Source of the DNA: JBIOUF01 sp044866695
GTDB lineage: Bacteria > Actinomycetota > Actinomycetes > Propionibacteriales > Nocardioidaceae
Assembly (NCBI GenBank): GCA_044866695.1
Contig: JBIOUF010000198.1
Location: 1-7,631, forward strand
Reading direction: 5' to 3'
Length of the DNA: 7,631 nucleotides
In this document: in pieces, positions 1-5,639 of the stretch
How the letters are laid out: every line of letters starts with the position of its first letter
Numbering within the stretch: the first letter of the stretch is position 1
The notes under the pieces: generated by a model
Told to the model about the DNA's origin: nothing
The model's input: the letters and a program-made list of their open reading frames with translations, nothing else
Databases searched by the model: none
Translations under genes and position numbers: made by a program

Positions 1-1
1 C

Positions 2-124
2 CTCGGCCGGATCCGCACGGTCGAGCGGGCCCCCGACGGCACGCTGTGGATCACCACCAGCAACCGCGACGGCCGAGGCGACCCCGTCCGCGTCGACGAC
101 CGGGTGATCCGCATCCGGCTCTGA
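2..124 (+). CDS. PQQ-dependent sugar dehydrogenase, C-terminal end (partial)
   Basis: Only the last 40 codons are present; the gene begins outside the window and ends at TGA 122-124. The tail reads LGRIRTVERAPDGTLWITTS followed by NRDGRG and a final DDRVIRIRL. This 'PDGxLWxTTSNRDGRG...DDRIxRI' ending is the last blade of the beta-propeller in soluble glucose/sorbosone (aldose) dehydrogenases, which oxidise sugars with PQQ and are usually exported lipoproteins or periplasm-type proteins. The catalytic histidine and the PQQ and calcium sites lie upstream and cannot be checked. The family call rests on this C-terminal signature alone. The next gene is convergent. Confidence 0.75.
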   Translation, partial: LGRIRTVERAPDGTLWITTSNRDGRGDPVRVDDRVIRIRL

Positions 125-218
125 CCCAGCGGTCACCGGTCCTCCGCGGTCCGTGGCTCGGAGAGGGCGCGGACCGGCGGCCGGGACGAGGCAGCCAGGT
201 CCAGCCCTTCGAGCCGGG

Positions 219-240
219 GGGCCGGGCGGTTCCGCGGCCC
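219..240. terminator. GC-rich hairpin between convergent genes
   Basis: GGGCC (219-223) and GGCCC (236-240) pair around an inner GCGG (226-229)/CCGC (232-235) stem, with a two-base bulge at 224-225. It lies between the end of the sugar dehydrogenase (+, 124) and the end of the acetyltransferase (-, 270), so it could serve both. There is no T-tract on either side. Actinomycete terminators often lack one, but this makes the call tentative. I see no gene in the rest of 125-269. Confidence 0.35.
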
Positions 241-269
241 GCGCATGTGCCTGACCGGAGCGCCAACGG

Positions 270-818
270 CTAACCAGGCAGCATGGCCGCGTCGACCTGC
301 TTCTCCATCTTGACCAAGGGCACAGGCGCGCCACCTCGGTCATCCTCGACATCCTCGACACGGACGAACCCGTACGCCGTGTACAGCGGCTGACCCGACA
401 TCGTGCCCATGAGCTCCAGTCGGGTGAATCCCTCCGCCGCGGCCGCCCGCTCGCACAGCGTCAGGATCAGCCACCCGACGCCTTGGCGCGCGAACGCCGG
501 GTCGGTGTACATCGCTCGCACACGCGCCGCGTCGACGGTCGGGTCGAGCAGGTGAGGATCCCGGCCCGGCGTGGCGTCACCGCCGTACAACGTCGCGCGT
601 CGGCTCCACCCACCACAGCCGGCGATCCCCCCGTCGTGCTCCACGACGTAGTAGGTGCCGTCCGCGATGAGCTGGTTGTCGATGCCCATGATCGCCCGGC
701 TCGACTCGATCTGCTCGTCGCTGAGAAACCCCCTCTGCAGGCCACCGATCGAGGCATCCATGACAATGCGGAGCCGGTTCGCGTCCGCCTCGGTAGCCAA
801 CCGACTGGTGAAGTCCAT
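270..818 (-). CDS. GNAT family N-acetyltransferase
   Basis: A 182-residue protein of the GCN5-related N-acetyltransferase fold, predicted cytosolic, transferring acetyl from acetyl-CoA to an unknown amine. The acetyl-CoA-binding motif A is visible at about residues 100-119: VRAMYTDPAFARQGVGWLIL, with the pyrophosphate-binding R-Q-G-V-G at 111-115. The N-terminal strand-helix (SRLATEADANRLRIVMDASI) and the C-terminal beta-bulge strand (LYTAYGFVRVED, about 145-156) are also typical. ATG 816-818 was chosen because the protein then starts at the usual 'xxRxAtexDa' motif. The same frame stays open to 1010, with a GTG at 870-872 as an alternative, but that upstream part matches no GNAT sequence and overlaps a glyoxalase remnant read on the other strand. 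No clear Shine-Dalgarno precedes the ATG. The substrate cannot be inferred. Confidence 0.85.
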   Translation of the reverse strand: MDFTSRLATEADANRLRIVMDASIGGLQRGFLSDEQIESSRAIMGIDNQLIADGTYYVVEHDGGIAGCGGWSRRATLYGGDATPGRDPHLLDPTVDAARVRAMYTDPAFARQGVGWLILTLCERAAAAEGFTRLELMGTMSGQPLYTAYGFVRVEDVEDDRGGAPVPLVKMEKQVDAAMLPG

Positions 819-824
819 GTCGAC

Positions 825-1044
825 ATGGTCGATCCCGCCGGGCCGGCGCGCCAGACTCGATCGAGCCACCCGGTTCCCACCATCCGGTCTCCGGCTGGAT
901 TCGCTGCACCTCGAGCACCCAGACCCCGAGTCGATCGCCTGGAAGATTCGCGCCCTCGGCGCGAGCGTCGACGTCGAACCTGGCGCCAGGACCGCGATTG
1001 TCGCCGACATCAGCGGACCATCAGGCCGCGGCCAACTCCGGTAG
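825..1044 (+). pseudogene. VOC / glyoxalase-like protein, C-terminal remnant
   Basis: The + frame ending at TAG 1042-1044 reads SGLRLDSLHLEHPDPESIAW (about 883-942), then KIRALGASVDVEPG and a last stretch ending in GPSGRGQLR. The pattern 'L..L...HPDPE.....+.LG..V.V.PG......+..P.GRG.L' is the closing part of glyoxalase-like (VOC superfamily) proteins of actinomycetes. Upstream, the preceding frame gives DPAGPARQTRSSHPVPT up to about 881, which resembles the 'HPG...HPV' segment that normally comes before it, so one extra base near 882 probably separates the two pieces. The N-terminal VOC half is absent and no start is present. It lies between the acetyltransferase start and the permease end, and appears to be gene debris. 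Confidence 0.55.
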
Positions 1045-1080
1045 CCCGTCGAGCCAGGGGCGCGCTCACTAGGTCCTCGG

Positions 1081-1854
1081 CTATGCCGACCGTTGGTAGG
1101 CGATGAACGCTCGGGTGGCTAGCCAGCCCATCACCAGCGCGGCAGCGGTGAGTGCTCCGAGCCGAGGCCAGATCGCACCCCAGTCGGGGTTGTCGGCCAG
1201 CGCTTCCCGGGAGACCACGACGGCCCAGTCCAGCGGGTTGTAGCGGGCCACGTCCTGGATCCATTGAGGGGCGAGGCGCAGTGCCATCACGGCGGAGGAC
1301 AGGAAGGTTAGTGGCAGCGCGGTGAACTGGCTGATTCCGATCAGGGCCTCCTGTTGGCGCACGAGCAGCGCGACTCCGTTGGAGAGCGCCGCGAACACCA
1401 GCGTGAGCATGATTGCCGCGAGCAGGGTGAACACGATCCCCAGGGCGTCGAACCTGCCGCCCATCAGGTAGCCGACGCCGAAGATGATCAGCGTCTGTAT
1501 CGTGCAGGCCAGGGACTGGTAGCCGAGGGTGCCGTTCATCATCGCGCCACGACTGACGGGCGAGGCGAGCAGCCGGTCCATCACTCCGCGGTTCATGTCC
1601 TCGATGTAGACCGTGCCGGCCCAGGCGGCGTTGAACAGTGCGGTCATCGCGACCACGCCCGGGGTCAGGAACTCCACATAGCTGACGGTGGCGGCGAACC
1701 CAGGGATCTGGGTGACCGACTTGAAGAGCTGGCCGAACAGCAGTAGCCACACCAGCGGCTGGACCAGCGTGACGAAGACGAAGATCGGCTGCCGGAGCAT
1801 CGCCTTCACCGACCGGCCGGTCAGATAGGCCGAGTGCGCTACCAGCGTGCTCAT
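1081..1854 (-). CDS. ABC-2 type transporter permease (DrrB-like)
   Basis: A 257-residue integral membrane protein forming the channel half of an ABC-2 exporter of the daunorubicin-resistance (DrrAB) type. About six hydrophobic segments are visible: 23-43, 62-83, 111-132, 137-160, 172-192 and 231-250. Family hallmarks are the cytosolic loop EDMNRGVMDRLLASPVSRGA (85-104), which contacts the ATPase, and FTALPLTFLSSAVMAL (177-192), the conserved 'PLTFLSS' of ABC-2 permeases. The ATG (1852-1854) overlaps the ATPase stop as ATGA, so translation is expected to be coupled. The gene is full length and intact although its ATPase partner is frameshifted. Because of the first frameshift, the ATPase middle frame reads in-frame into this gene. 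The substrate is unknown; drugs or lipids are typical for the family. Confidence 0.9.
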   Translation of the reverse strand: MSTLVAHSAYLTGRSVKAMLRQPIFVFVTLVQPLVWLLLFGQLFKSVTQIPGFAATVSYVEFLTPGVVAMTALFNAAWAGTVYIEDMNRGVMDRLLASPVSRGAMMNGTLGYQSLACTIQTLIIFGVGYLMGGRFDALGIVFTLLAAIMLTLVFAALSNGVALLVRQQEALIGISQFTALPLTFLSSAVMALRLAPQWIQDVARYNPLDWAVVVSREALADNPDWGAIWPRLGALTAAALVMGWLATRAFIAYQRSA

Positions 1855-2837
1855 GCTGCTCCCTCCTCGAAGCTCCGGCCCACGTACTGGAGGTAGACGT
1901 CGTCGAGGGACGGCCTGGCCACTGTGGCCGACCCGACCCTCAGGCCCGCAAGGTCCAGCGCCGCAAATACCTTCGGGATCGCGCTCGCCGCGGCGTGGGC
2001 TCGGGCGTGCACGACCGCACCCTCGCTGGTGACCTCCCACAGCCCCGGTAGTCCGCCGAGCACCAGGGCTGCTCGCCGTGCCTCCTCCGCTGCGGTCAGT
2101 TCCACGTTGATCGCCTCCCCGCGCAGCTGCGACTTCAGCTCCCCGGGGGGTGCCGGCGACCGCCACCCGGCCGTGGTCGATGATCGCGAGCTGCTGAGCC
2201 AGTCGATCGGCCTCGTCGAGGTAATGGGTGGTCAGCAGCACCGTCATCGCGTCGTCCCCGGCGAGCCGGCCGATCTCGGCCCACAGCTCCGCACGCGCCT
2301 CCGGGTCCAGGCCGGTCGTGGGCTCGTCGAGGAAGAGCACCGCGGGTCGGTGCACCAGCCCGATCGCGACGTCGAGCTTGCGGCTCATCCCGCCCGACCA
2401 GGTCCTCACCAGCCGATCGGCGGCGTCGGCGATACTGAACCGCCGCAGCAGCCAGTCCGCGCGTTCGCGGGCGGTCGACTTCGGCAGGGCCTGGATGCGG
2501 GCGACGAGCATCAGGTTCTCGCGCCCGGTGGCCATCGGGTCGCTCGAGGGTTGCTGGGGGACCAGGCCGATGCGTCGGCGCACGCCGGTCGGGTCGGCCG
2601 TCACGTCGACTCCGGCGACCATCGCGGTGCCCTCGTCGGGACGGGACGGGGTGCCGAGAATTCTCACCGTGGTGGACTTGCCGCGCCGTTGGGGCCGAGT
2701 AGGCCGAACACGGTGCCGCGGTCGGCCTCGAGGTCGAGCCCGTCGAGGGCCTGGACCGGTGGTCGTCCCCTCCCGGTTCGGTAGGCCTTGCGCAGGCCGA
2801 GTGCCCGCAGCGCGGGCTCGGTGCATGGGGCGGACAC
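1851..2837 (-). pseudogene. ABC transporter ATP-binding protein (DrrA-like), two frameshifts
   Basis: The nucleotide-binding subunit for the adjoining permease, read in three segments. Segment 1 starts at GTG 2835-2837, with GAGGAG six bases upstream, and runs to FGLLGPNGA. One G of the minus strand is missing at about 2682, so Walker A GPNGAGKST is broken and reading stops at 2664 after 57 residues. Segment 2 (about 2680-2150) starts GKSTTVRIL and has the Q-loop VPQQPSSDP, signature WSGGM, Walker B AVLFLDEPTTGLD and H-loop TTHYLDEAD. An extra base in the G6 run 2145-2150 (+ strand) returns to the first frame. Segment 3 gives ELKSQLRGEAINVELTAAEE and the DrrA-type ending PSLDDVYLQYVGR. With both indels repaired the protein has normal length and all motifs. 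Both changes lie in or beside base runs, so sequence error and real inactivation are both possible. Confidence 0.85.
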
Positions 2838-2843
2838 GTAGTG

Positions 2844-2858
2844 CTCCTCTCGGAGGAG
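2844..2858 (-). promoter_or_regulatory. Hairpin covering the ATPase Shine-Dalgarno
   Basis: On the minus strand the Shine-Dalgarno GAGGAG (complement of 2844-2849) lies six bases before the GTG at 2837. This supports the GTG as start over an ATG at 2885. Directly upstream is CTCCTC (complement of 2853-2858), separated by three bases, so the two can form a 6-bp stem that hides the ribosome-binding site. It may limit translation of the exporter or may be an operator palindrome. The arrangement is seen in the sequence; any regulatory use is inferred. Confidence 0.5.
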
Positions 2859-2919
2859 AGCCGCCCGTAGACTGGCCGATTGCATCCCGGGGCATGGTCA
2901 TCGAGCCGGCTCTGGGTTG

Positions 2920-2955
2920 GACCCCCGACCGGTGTTGCCGCACCAGTCGGGGGTC
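2920..2955 (-). terminator. Hairpin terminator after padR
   Basis: GACCCCCGA (2920-2928) and TCGGGGGTC (2947-2955) form a perfect 9-bp stem. GGTG (2931-2934) and CACC (2941-2944) pair inside it, leaving the loop TTGCCG. It begins five bases beyond the padR stop (TAA, 2961-2963, minus strand), where a terminator for that gene would lie. The only T-rich flank, TTCTCTT, is on the + strand side; reading in the padR direction the hairpin is followed by CAACCCA. It would separate padR from the exporter genes, which would then need their own promoter in 2859-2919. Confidence 0.6.
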
Positions 2956-2960
2956 TTCTC

Positions 2961-3533
2961 TTACTGGACCGGATGCTCGGCGAACATCGCCGCGGTCTCC
3001 TTGCCCAGGTGCTTCTCCGGGTCGGCCAGGATCAGGTCAAAGGTGAGCCCTTCTGCGAGCAGCTGATGGATCTTGCGCCATCCGGTCACCCCGGTGAGCT
3101 CGTTGTCCCTGATCGCCCGGGTCAGCTGCTCGACGTACGCCAGCTCAGCGGCCACCAGAGCGCGTCGGAACTGCTCCTCCACCACGAAGACCTCGGCCAG
3201 CCCCATCTCCTGGGTTGCCTTGAGGATCGCGTCGGTGCGGCCCAGCTCGGCCTTCAGGTTTACGGTGCGCTCGGCGAGCAGCCGGACCGCATCATCGGGA
3301 TCCAGACCAAGGATCAGCGCCAGTGCGGCCCCCAGGGAGTGGTACTCGCGCATCGGAGTGGACACCAGCTGAGAGAGCCACTCGTCGTGCTCGTCCCGCC
3401 CGGCCGGGGTGATCGCGTAGACCGTGCGCTCGGGCCGGCGCCCCTCTCGCACGGTCTCCTGCGGCTCGATCATGCCGGCCTTGGTCAAGGACTCGACCAC
3501 GGAGTAGAGCGCACTAGCAACCGAGTAAGTTGG
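2961..3533 (-). pseudogene. PadR family transcriptional regulator, 5' truncated
   Basis: The frame open from 3533 to TAA 2961-2963 begins VASALYSVVESLTKAGMIEP, which aligns with the recognition-helix region of PadR winged-helix domains (usual form 'NYGSLYSVVExLxKxGLIE'). It continues with the wing EGRRPERTVYAITPAGRDEH and a long helical C-terminal dimerisation region. About 40 N-terminal residues (helices 1-2) are missing: the frame meets a stop at 3534-3536, and no matching N-terminus is seen in any minus-strand frame up to 3620. The first usable start, GTG 3498-3500, lies inside the DNA-binding domain. A functional relative would repress the adjoining exporter genes. The break coincides with the sequence GTAAGTTGG, repeated 78 bp further on next to the toxin-antitoxin cluster. 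Confidence 0.75.
3525..3533. repeat. 9-bp direct repeat, copy 1 (GTAAGTTGG)
   Basis: Identical to 3603-3611, 78 bp apart. This copy lies exactly at the point where the PadR reading frame loses its family resemblance. It may mark a short-homology recombination point or a target duplication. A chance match cannot be excluded. Confidence 0.5.
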
Positions 3534-3585
3534 TCAATCGAAGCGCGACTCCTGGTCGGGCCGGAGGCCTGGCACCATCGGACTC

Positions 3586-3611
3586 GTGCATGCACTGTGG
3601 GTGTAAGTTGG
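3586..3611 (+). promoter_or_regulatory. Operator palindrome and leaderless promoter of TA module 1
   Basis: GTGCATGCAC (3586-3595) is a perfect 10-bp palindrome. TAAGTT (3604-3609) fits the actinobacterial -10 pattern TANNNT and ends 6 nt before the GTG at 3616, so transcription would start at or next to the start codon. No Shine-Dalgarno is present. The -35 region is weak. TAAGTT lies in the second copy of the GTAAGTTGG repeat (3603-3611). Autoregulation by the antitoxin-toxin complex at the palindrome is the usual arrangement for such modules and is inferred here. Confidence 0.5.
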
Positions 3612-3615
3612 CGCG

Positions 3616-3855
3616 GTGGCGAAGACGATCCAGATCCGCGACGTTCCCGACGATGTTCATCGGCGACTGACCGAACGTGCGGCCGAGGAGCGCCGCTCCC
3701 TCTCAGAGCTGCTGCGAGCTGAGATCGTGGAGCTGGCCCGCCGGCCGACGATGGCCGAGATGCTCGGTCGGCTGGCGAGCCGTCCGAGGCTGGAGGTGCC
3801 CGAGTCGTCGGCGGAGGCGCTCGCCGAGGAGCGTCGGGCCGCCCACCCGCAGTGA
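3616..3855 (+). CDS. FitA-like ribbon-helix-helix antitoxin, module 1
   Basis: A 79-residue antitoxin. The N-terminal strand KTIQIRDVPDDVHRRLTERA (3-22) and the helix ERRSLSELLRAEIVELARRP (25-44) form the DNA-binding ribbon-helix-helix. The tail from PTMAEMLGRLASRP onward is the toxin-neutralising part typical of FitA/VapB proteins that pair with PIN toxins. The protein should bind its own promoter and block the toxin encoded next. GTG 3616-3618 is chosen because it puts the family's 'MxKTIQIRDVP' at the N-terminus and has a -10-like hexamer 6 nt upstream. The stop overlaps the toxin start as GTGA, implying coupled translation. The gene is intact. Confidence 0.88.
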   Translation: MAKTIQIRDVPDDVHRRLTERAAEERRSLSELLRAEIVELARRPTMAEMLGRLASRPRLEVPESSAEALAEERRAAHPQ

Positions 3856-4235
3856 TCGTGATCGACGCGTCGGCCGCCGTCGACCTCCTTCTTGGCACCG
3901 GTCGAGCCGCCGTCGTCGCACACGCGTTGGGTCCCGTGCGCGAGGTGCACGCGCCGGAGCTCATCGATCCGGAGGTGATGAGCGTGGTTCGGCGCTGGAC
4001 CCTTCGCGGCTGGCTGAGCGCTGAGCACGGTACGCGCGCGGTCGACGAGCTCGGTGAGCTTGCCGTCGTGCGGCATCCTCACGCGGGTCTGCGCCGCCGG
4101 GCATGGGAGCTTCGCGATCGCTGCTCGACGTACGACGCCTACTACCTCGCGCTCGCCGAGCTGCTGGACGCCGACCTGGTGACCACTGACGATCGTCTTG
4201 GCAGAGCCGCCAAGGGCCTCGTGACCGTCCGATAG
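3852..4235 (+). CDS. PIN-domain ribonuclease toxin (VapC-type), module 1
   Basis: A 127-residue PIN-domain protein, an Mg2+-dependent RNase toxin of the VapC/FitB type that usually cuts tRNA or rRNA. All four acidic active-site positions are visible: D5 (MIVIDASA), E41 (LIDPEVMSV), D95 (STYDAYYLALAE) and D113 or D114 (LVTTDDRLGRAA). Length and motif spacing are normal. It starts at GTG 3852-3854, overlapping the antitoxin stop. The last codon plus stop read CGA TAG and are followed by CGGATC, part of a sequence also found at the ends of the toxin genes of modules 2 and 3. The RNA target cannot be read from the sequence. Confidence 0.9.
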   Translation: MIVIDASAAVDLLLGTGRAAVVAHALGPVREVHAPELIDPEVMSVVRRWTLRGWLSAEHGTRAVDELGELAVVRHPHAGLRRRAWELRDRCSTYDAYYLALAELLDADLVTTDDRLGRAAKGLVTVR

Positions 4236-4243
4236 CGGATCGG
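4229..4243. repeat. CGATAGCSGA repeat at vapC stop, copy 1
   Basis: CGATAGCGGATC (4230-4241) includes the TAG stop of toxin 1 and matches 11 of 12 bases at 4911-4922. In this copy CCGAT (4229-4233) and ATCGG (4239-4243) also form a small 5-bp inverted repeat. See the matching copies at the stops of toxins 2 and 3. Confidence 0.5.
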
Positions 4244-4261
4244 CAACTGGAGACGCCGTGG

Positions 4262-4291
4262 CATGAAACGATCAGTCATGGCATCATTGCC
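4262..4291 (+). promoter_or_regulatory. Putative operator/promoter of TA module 2
   Basis: The 58-bp gap before the antitoxin holds CATGA (4262-4266)/TCATG (4276-4280), an inverted repeat with a 9-nt spacer, and GGCA-TCAT-TGCC (4280-4291). CATCAT (4282-4287) would be the -10 if spacing matches modules 1 and 3, since it too ends 6 nt before the GTG, but it fits the consensus poorly. No Shine-Dalgarno is seen. Confidence 0.35.
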
Positions 4292-4293
4292 TC

Positions 4294-4539
4294 GTGGATG
4301 CCACATTGGTGTTGGGTCAGCAGGGGCGACTGGTCATCCCGGCAGGGGTACGCAACGCCTTGGGGCTCTCCCCCGGCGACCAGCTGCACCTGCGTCTCGT
4401 CGGCCGCAGCCTCGTGCTCGAACGTCACCAGGATGCTGCCGCCGAGCTCCGAGGCTTGGCCTCCGGGGTGCCGAAGACGCGTTCGCTGGTCGATGAGCTT
4501 CTCACCGAACGTCGCCTCGCCGCAGCTGCTGGCGAATGA
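4294..4539 (+). CDS. AbrB/MazE-like (SpoVT-AbrB fold) antitoxin, module 2
   Basis: An 81-residue protein with the swapped-hairpin AbrB DNA-binding domain: GQQGRLVIPAGVRNALGLSP (8-27) followed by GDQLHLRLVGRSLVLER. This matches the family pattern 'GRvvIPaevRkaLGl.pGd.l.l....g.lvl.r'. The C-terminal half, ending SLVDELLTERRLAAAAGE, is the expected toxin-binding tail. GTG 4294-4296 is preferred because the family motif then lies close to the N-terminus; the frame has no Shine-Dalgarno. The stop overlaps the next ATG as ATGA. The antitoxin fold differs from that of modules 1, 3 and 4, so the modules are not recent tandem copies. Confidence 0.88.
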   Translation: MDATLVLGQQGRLVIPAGVRNALGLSPGDQLHLRLVGRSLVLERHQDAAAELRGLASGVPKTRSLVDELLTERRLAAAAGE

Positions 4540-4916
4540 CGGTTCTCGACGCGTCGGCCGTGTTGGCGCTCGTGCACGACGAACGGGGTGCGGAGACCGT
4601 CGCTGGCGCACTTGAGTCCGCATCCTTGGGAGCAGCGAACCTCGCCGAGGTGATCGGCAAGTTGATCGACGCTGGGGTCGACGTCAGCCGTGTGCGTGGG
4701 CTTCTCAACGCTGCCGGCGTGGCCATCGAACCCGTCACCGAAGCGGACGCCGAGCTGGCCGGCGCGATGAGATCGCTCGAGGGAGGCACCCGGCTCTCAC
4801 TGGGCGATCGATGCTGCTTGGCACTGACGGCCCGCAGCACGCCAGCCGAGGTACTGACTGCTGATCGCGCTTGGGCCGATCTCGACCTACCGATCCGAGT
4901 GCGCCTGCTTCGATAG
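4536..4916 (+). CDS. PIN-domain ribonuclease toxin (VapC-type), module 2
   Basis: A 126-residue PIN toxin. Active-site acids are D5 (MTVLDASAVLAL), E38 (AANLAEVIGKL), D91 (RLSLGDRCCLALT) and D110 (EVLTADRAWADL). The 'LSLGDRxCLAL...VLTADRAWA' half is the subtype usually paired with AbrB-type antitoxins, which agrees with its neighbour. It is an RNase held inactive by the antitoxin; the target is unknown. It overlaps the antitoxin by four bases. The gene is intact, and its last codon and stop (CGA TAG) lie in the shared 3'-end repeat. Confidence 0.9.
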   Translation: MTVLDASAVLALVHDERGAETVAGALESASLGAANLAEVIGKLIDAGVDVSRVRGLLNAAGVAIEPVTEADAELAGAMRSLEGGTRLSLGDRCCLALTARSTPAEVLTADRAWADLDLPIRVRLLR

Positions 4917-4922
4917 CCGATC
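4909..4922. repeat. TTCGATAGCCGA repeat at vapC stop, copy 2
   Basis: TTCGATAGCCGA (4909-4920) spans the stop of toxin 2 and is identical to 5632-5643 at the stop of toxin 3. With the next two bases it matches 11 of 12 at toxin 1. The toxins themselves have dissimilar C-termini. Confidence 0.55.
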
Positions 4923-4972
4923 CCGCAGAGCACGCTCGCGTGACCAGCCCCCCGGCGACACTAGGCTCTGTG

Positions 4973-4988
4973 CCACCGGTGGTACCAT
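4973..4988 (+). promoter_or_regulatory. Operator palindrome and leaderless promoter of TA module 3
   Basis: CCACCGGTGG (4973-4982) is a perfect 10-bp palindrome directly abutting TACCAT (4983-4988), a good actinobacterial -10 (TANNNT) that ends exactly 6 nt before the GTG at 4995. The transcript should start at the start codon. A repressor on the palindrome would cover the -10/-35 spacer. No clear -35 is seen. Confidence 0.6.
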
Positions 4989-4994
4989 ACGTCC

Positions 4995-5210
4995 GTGGAG
5001 AAGACGACCCTTTACCTGCCCGAGGACTTGAAGGCCGCGGTCAAGCGTGCGGCGGTGCAACGAGGTGTGTCGGAGGCCGAGGTCATCCGAGAGTCCATCC
5101 GCCAGGCCGTGGGCGGCGTCCGGCCACGCCCGCGCGGCGGTCTGTTCGCCAGCGGCCTACCGGTCGCGCGACATGACGAGGAGCTGCTGTCCGGCTTCGG
5201 GCAACGGTGA
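4995..5210 (+). CDS. CopG-type ribbon-helix-helix antitoxin, module 3
   Basis: A 71-residue antitoxin. The strand EKTTLYLPEDLKAAVKRAAV (2-21) and helix SEAEVIRESIRQAVG (26-40) make a CopG/Arc-type ribbon-helix-helix. The linker RPRPRGGLFASGLP is followed by HDEELLSGFGQR, a tail common in RHH antitoxins of PIN toxins. The GTG start 4995-4997 is supported by the family's N-terminal 'MxKTTLYLPxdL' and by the TACCAT element 6 nt upstream; no Shine-Dalgarno is present. It is separated from the toxin start by three bases, the only module here without a stop/start overlap. The gene is intact. Confidence 0.88.
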   Translation: MEKTTLYLPEDLKAAVKRAAVQRGVSEAEVIRESIRQAVGGVRPRPRGGLFASGLPVARHDEELLSGFGQR

Positions 5211-5213
5211 CGT

Positions 5214-5639
5214 GTGGCCCACGTCATCGTGGACACCAGCGCCTTGCTGGCCTACTTCGACGCCTCCGAGCCCGACCATGCCGCGGTCGCCGGGACCGTA
5301 ACCGCTACCACCGGCCTGCTGGTCGTCTCGCCCTACGTGGTGGCCGAGCTGGACTACCTGGTGGCCAGCCGGCACGGGGTGAACGCCGAGCTGGCGGTGC
5401 TGGACGAGCTCACGGGTGGGGCGTGGGAGCTGGCCGGCTTCGGCATGGAAGACCTGCAGCGCGCTCGCGCCGTCATCGCCAAGTACCGCGACCAGGAGAT
5501 CGGCGTGGCCGACGCGTCCAATGTGGTGCTCGCTGAGCGCTACCGCACGCGCACCATCGCGACCCTGGACCGCCGGCACTTCGACGTGCTCCGATCAGCC
5601 ACCGGAGACCGGTTCGCCGTGCTCCCGGATGTTCGATAG
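5214..5639 (+). CDS. PIN-domain ribonuclease toxin (VapC-type), module 3
   Basis: A 141-residue PIN toxin. The acidic residues are D7 (HVIVDTSALLAYF), E45 (YVVAELDYLV), D100 (EIGVADASNVVLAE) and D119 (IATLDRRHFDVL). It belongs to the PIN subtype with 'DTSALLAyfD...H.aV' and 'TLDRRHF' and is not closely similar to toxins 1 and 2. GTG 5214-5216 is the start that gives the family N-terminus; an overlapping GTG at 5212 is out of frame. The stop region carries the TTCGATAGCCGA repeat. It is intact and expected to form an operon with the preceding antitoxin. The RNA target is unknown. Confidence 0.9.
   Translation: MAHVIVDTSALLAYFDASEPDHAAVAGTVTATTGLLVVSPYVVAELDYLVASRHGVNAELAVLDELTGGAWELAGFGMEDLQRARAVIAKYRDQEIGVADASNVVLAERYRTRTIATLDRRHFDVLRSATGDRFAVLPDVR

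Noticed and set aside
2882..2895. GCAT direct repeats around CCCGGG as a PadR operator.
   Set aside because: PadR operators are inverted repeats, usually of the ATGT-N-ACAT type; these are direct and only four bases long.
1081..2943. A single 620-codon open frame that reads as a fused ABC ATPase-permease on the minus strand.
   Set aside because: The stretch between about 2145 and 1855 is nonsense in this frame while the adjacent frame holds the true DrrA C-terminus, and the part before GKST lacks the ATPase N-terminus. It is an artefact of two indels.
2880..3722. A 280-codon + strand open frame across the padR region.
   Set aside because: It is the complement of the PadR coding frame, with no domain of its own, and is caused by high GC at codon third positions.
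3485..3964. A minus-strand frame upstream of padR that might supply its missing N-terminus.
   Set aside because: Its translation is Arg/Ala/Pro-rich with no winged-helix pattern and mostly lies antisense to the module 1 antitoxin.
4502..4933. A 143-codon minus-strand open frame over toxin 2.
   Set aside because: It is a shadow of the PIN toxin, which has all catalytic residues; the minus-strand product is low complexity.
4981..4986. GGTACC palindrome next to the module 3 operator.
   Set aside because: A six-base palindrome is common by chance, and it overlaps the longer CCACCGGTGG and the -10 element.
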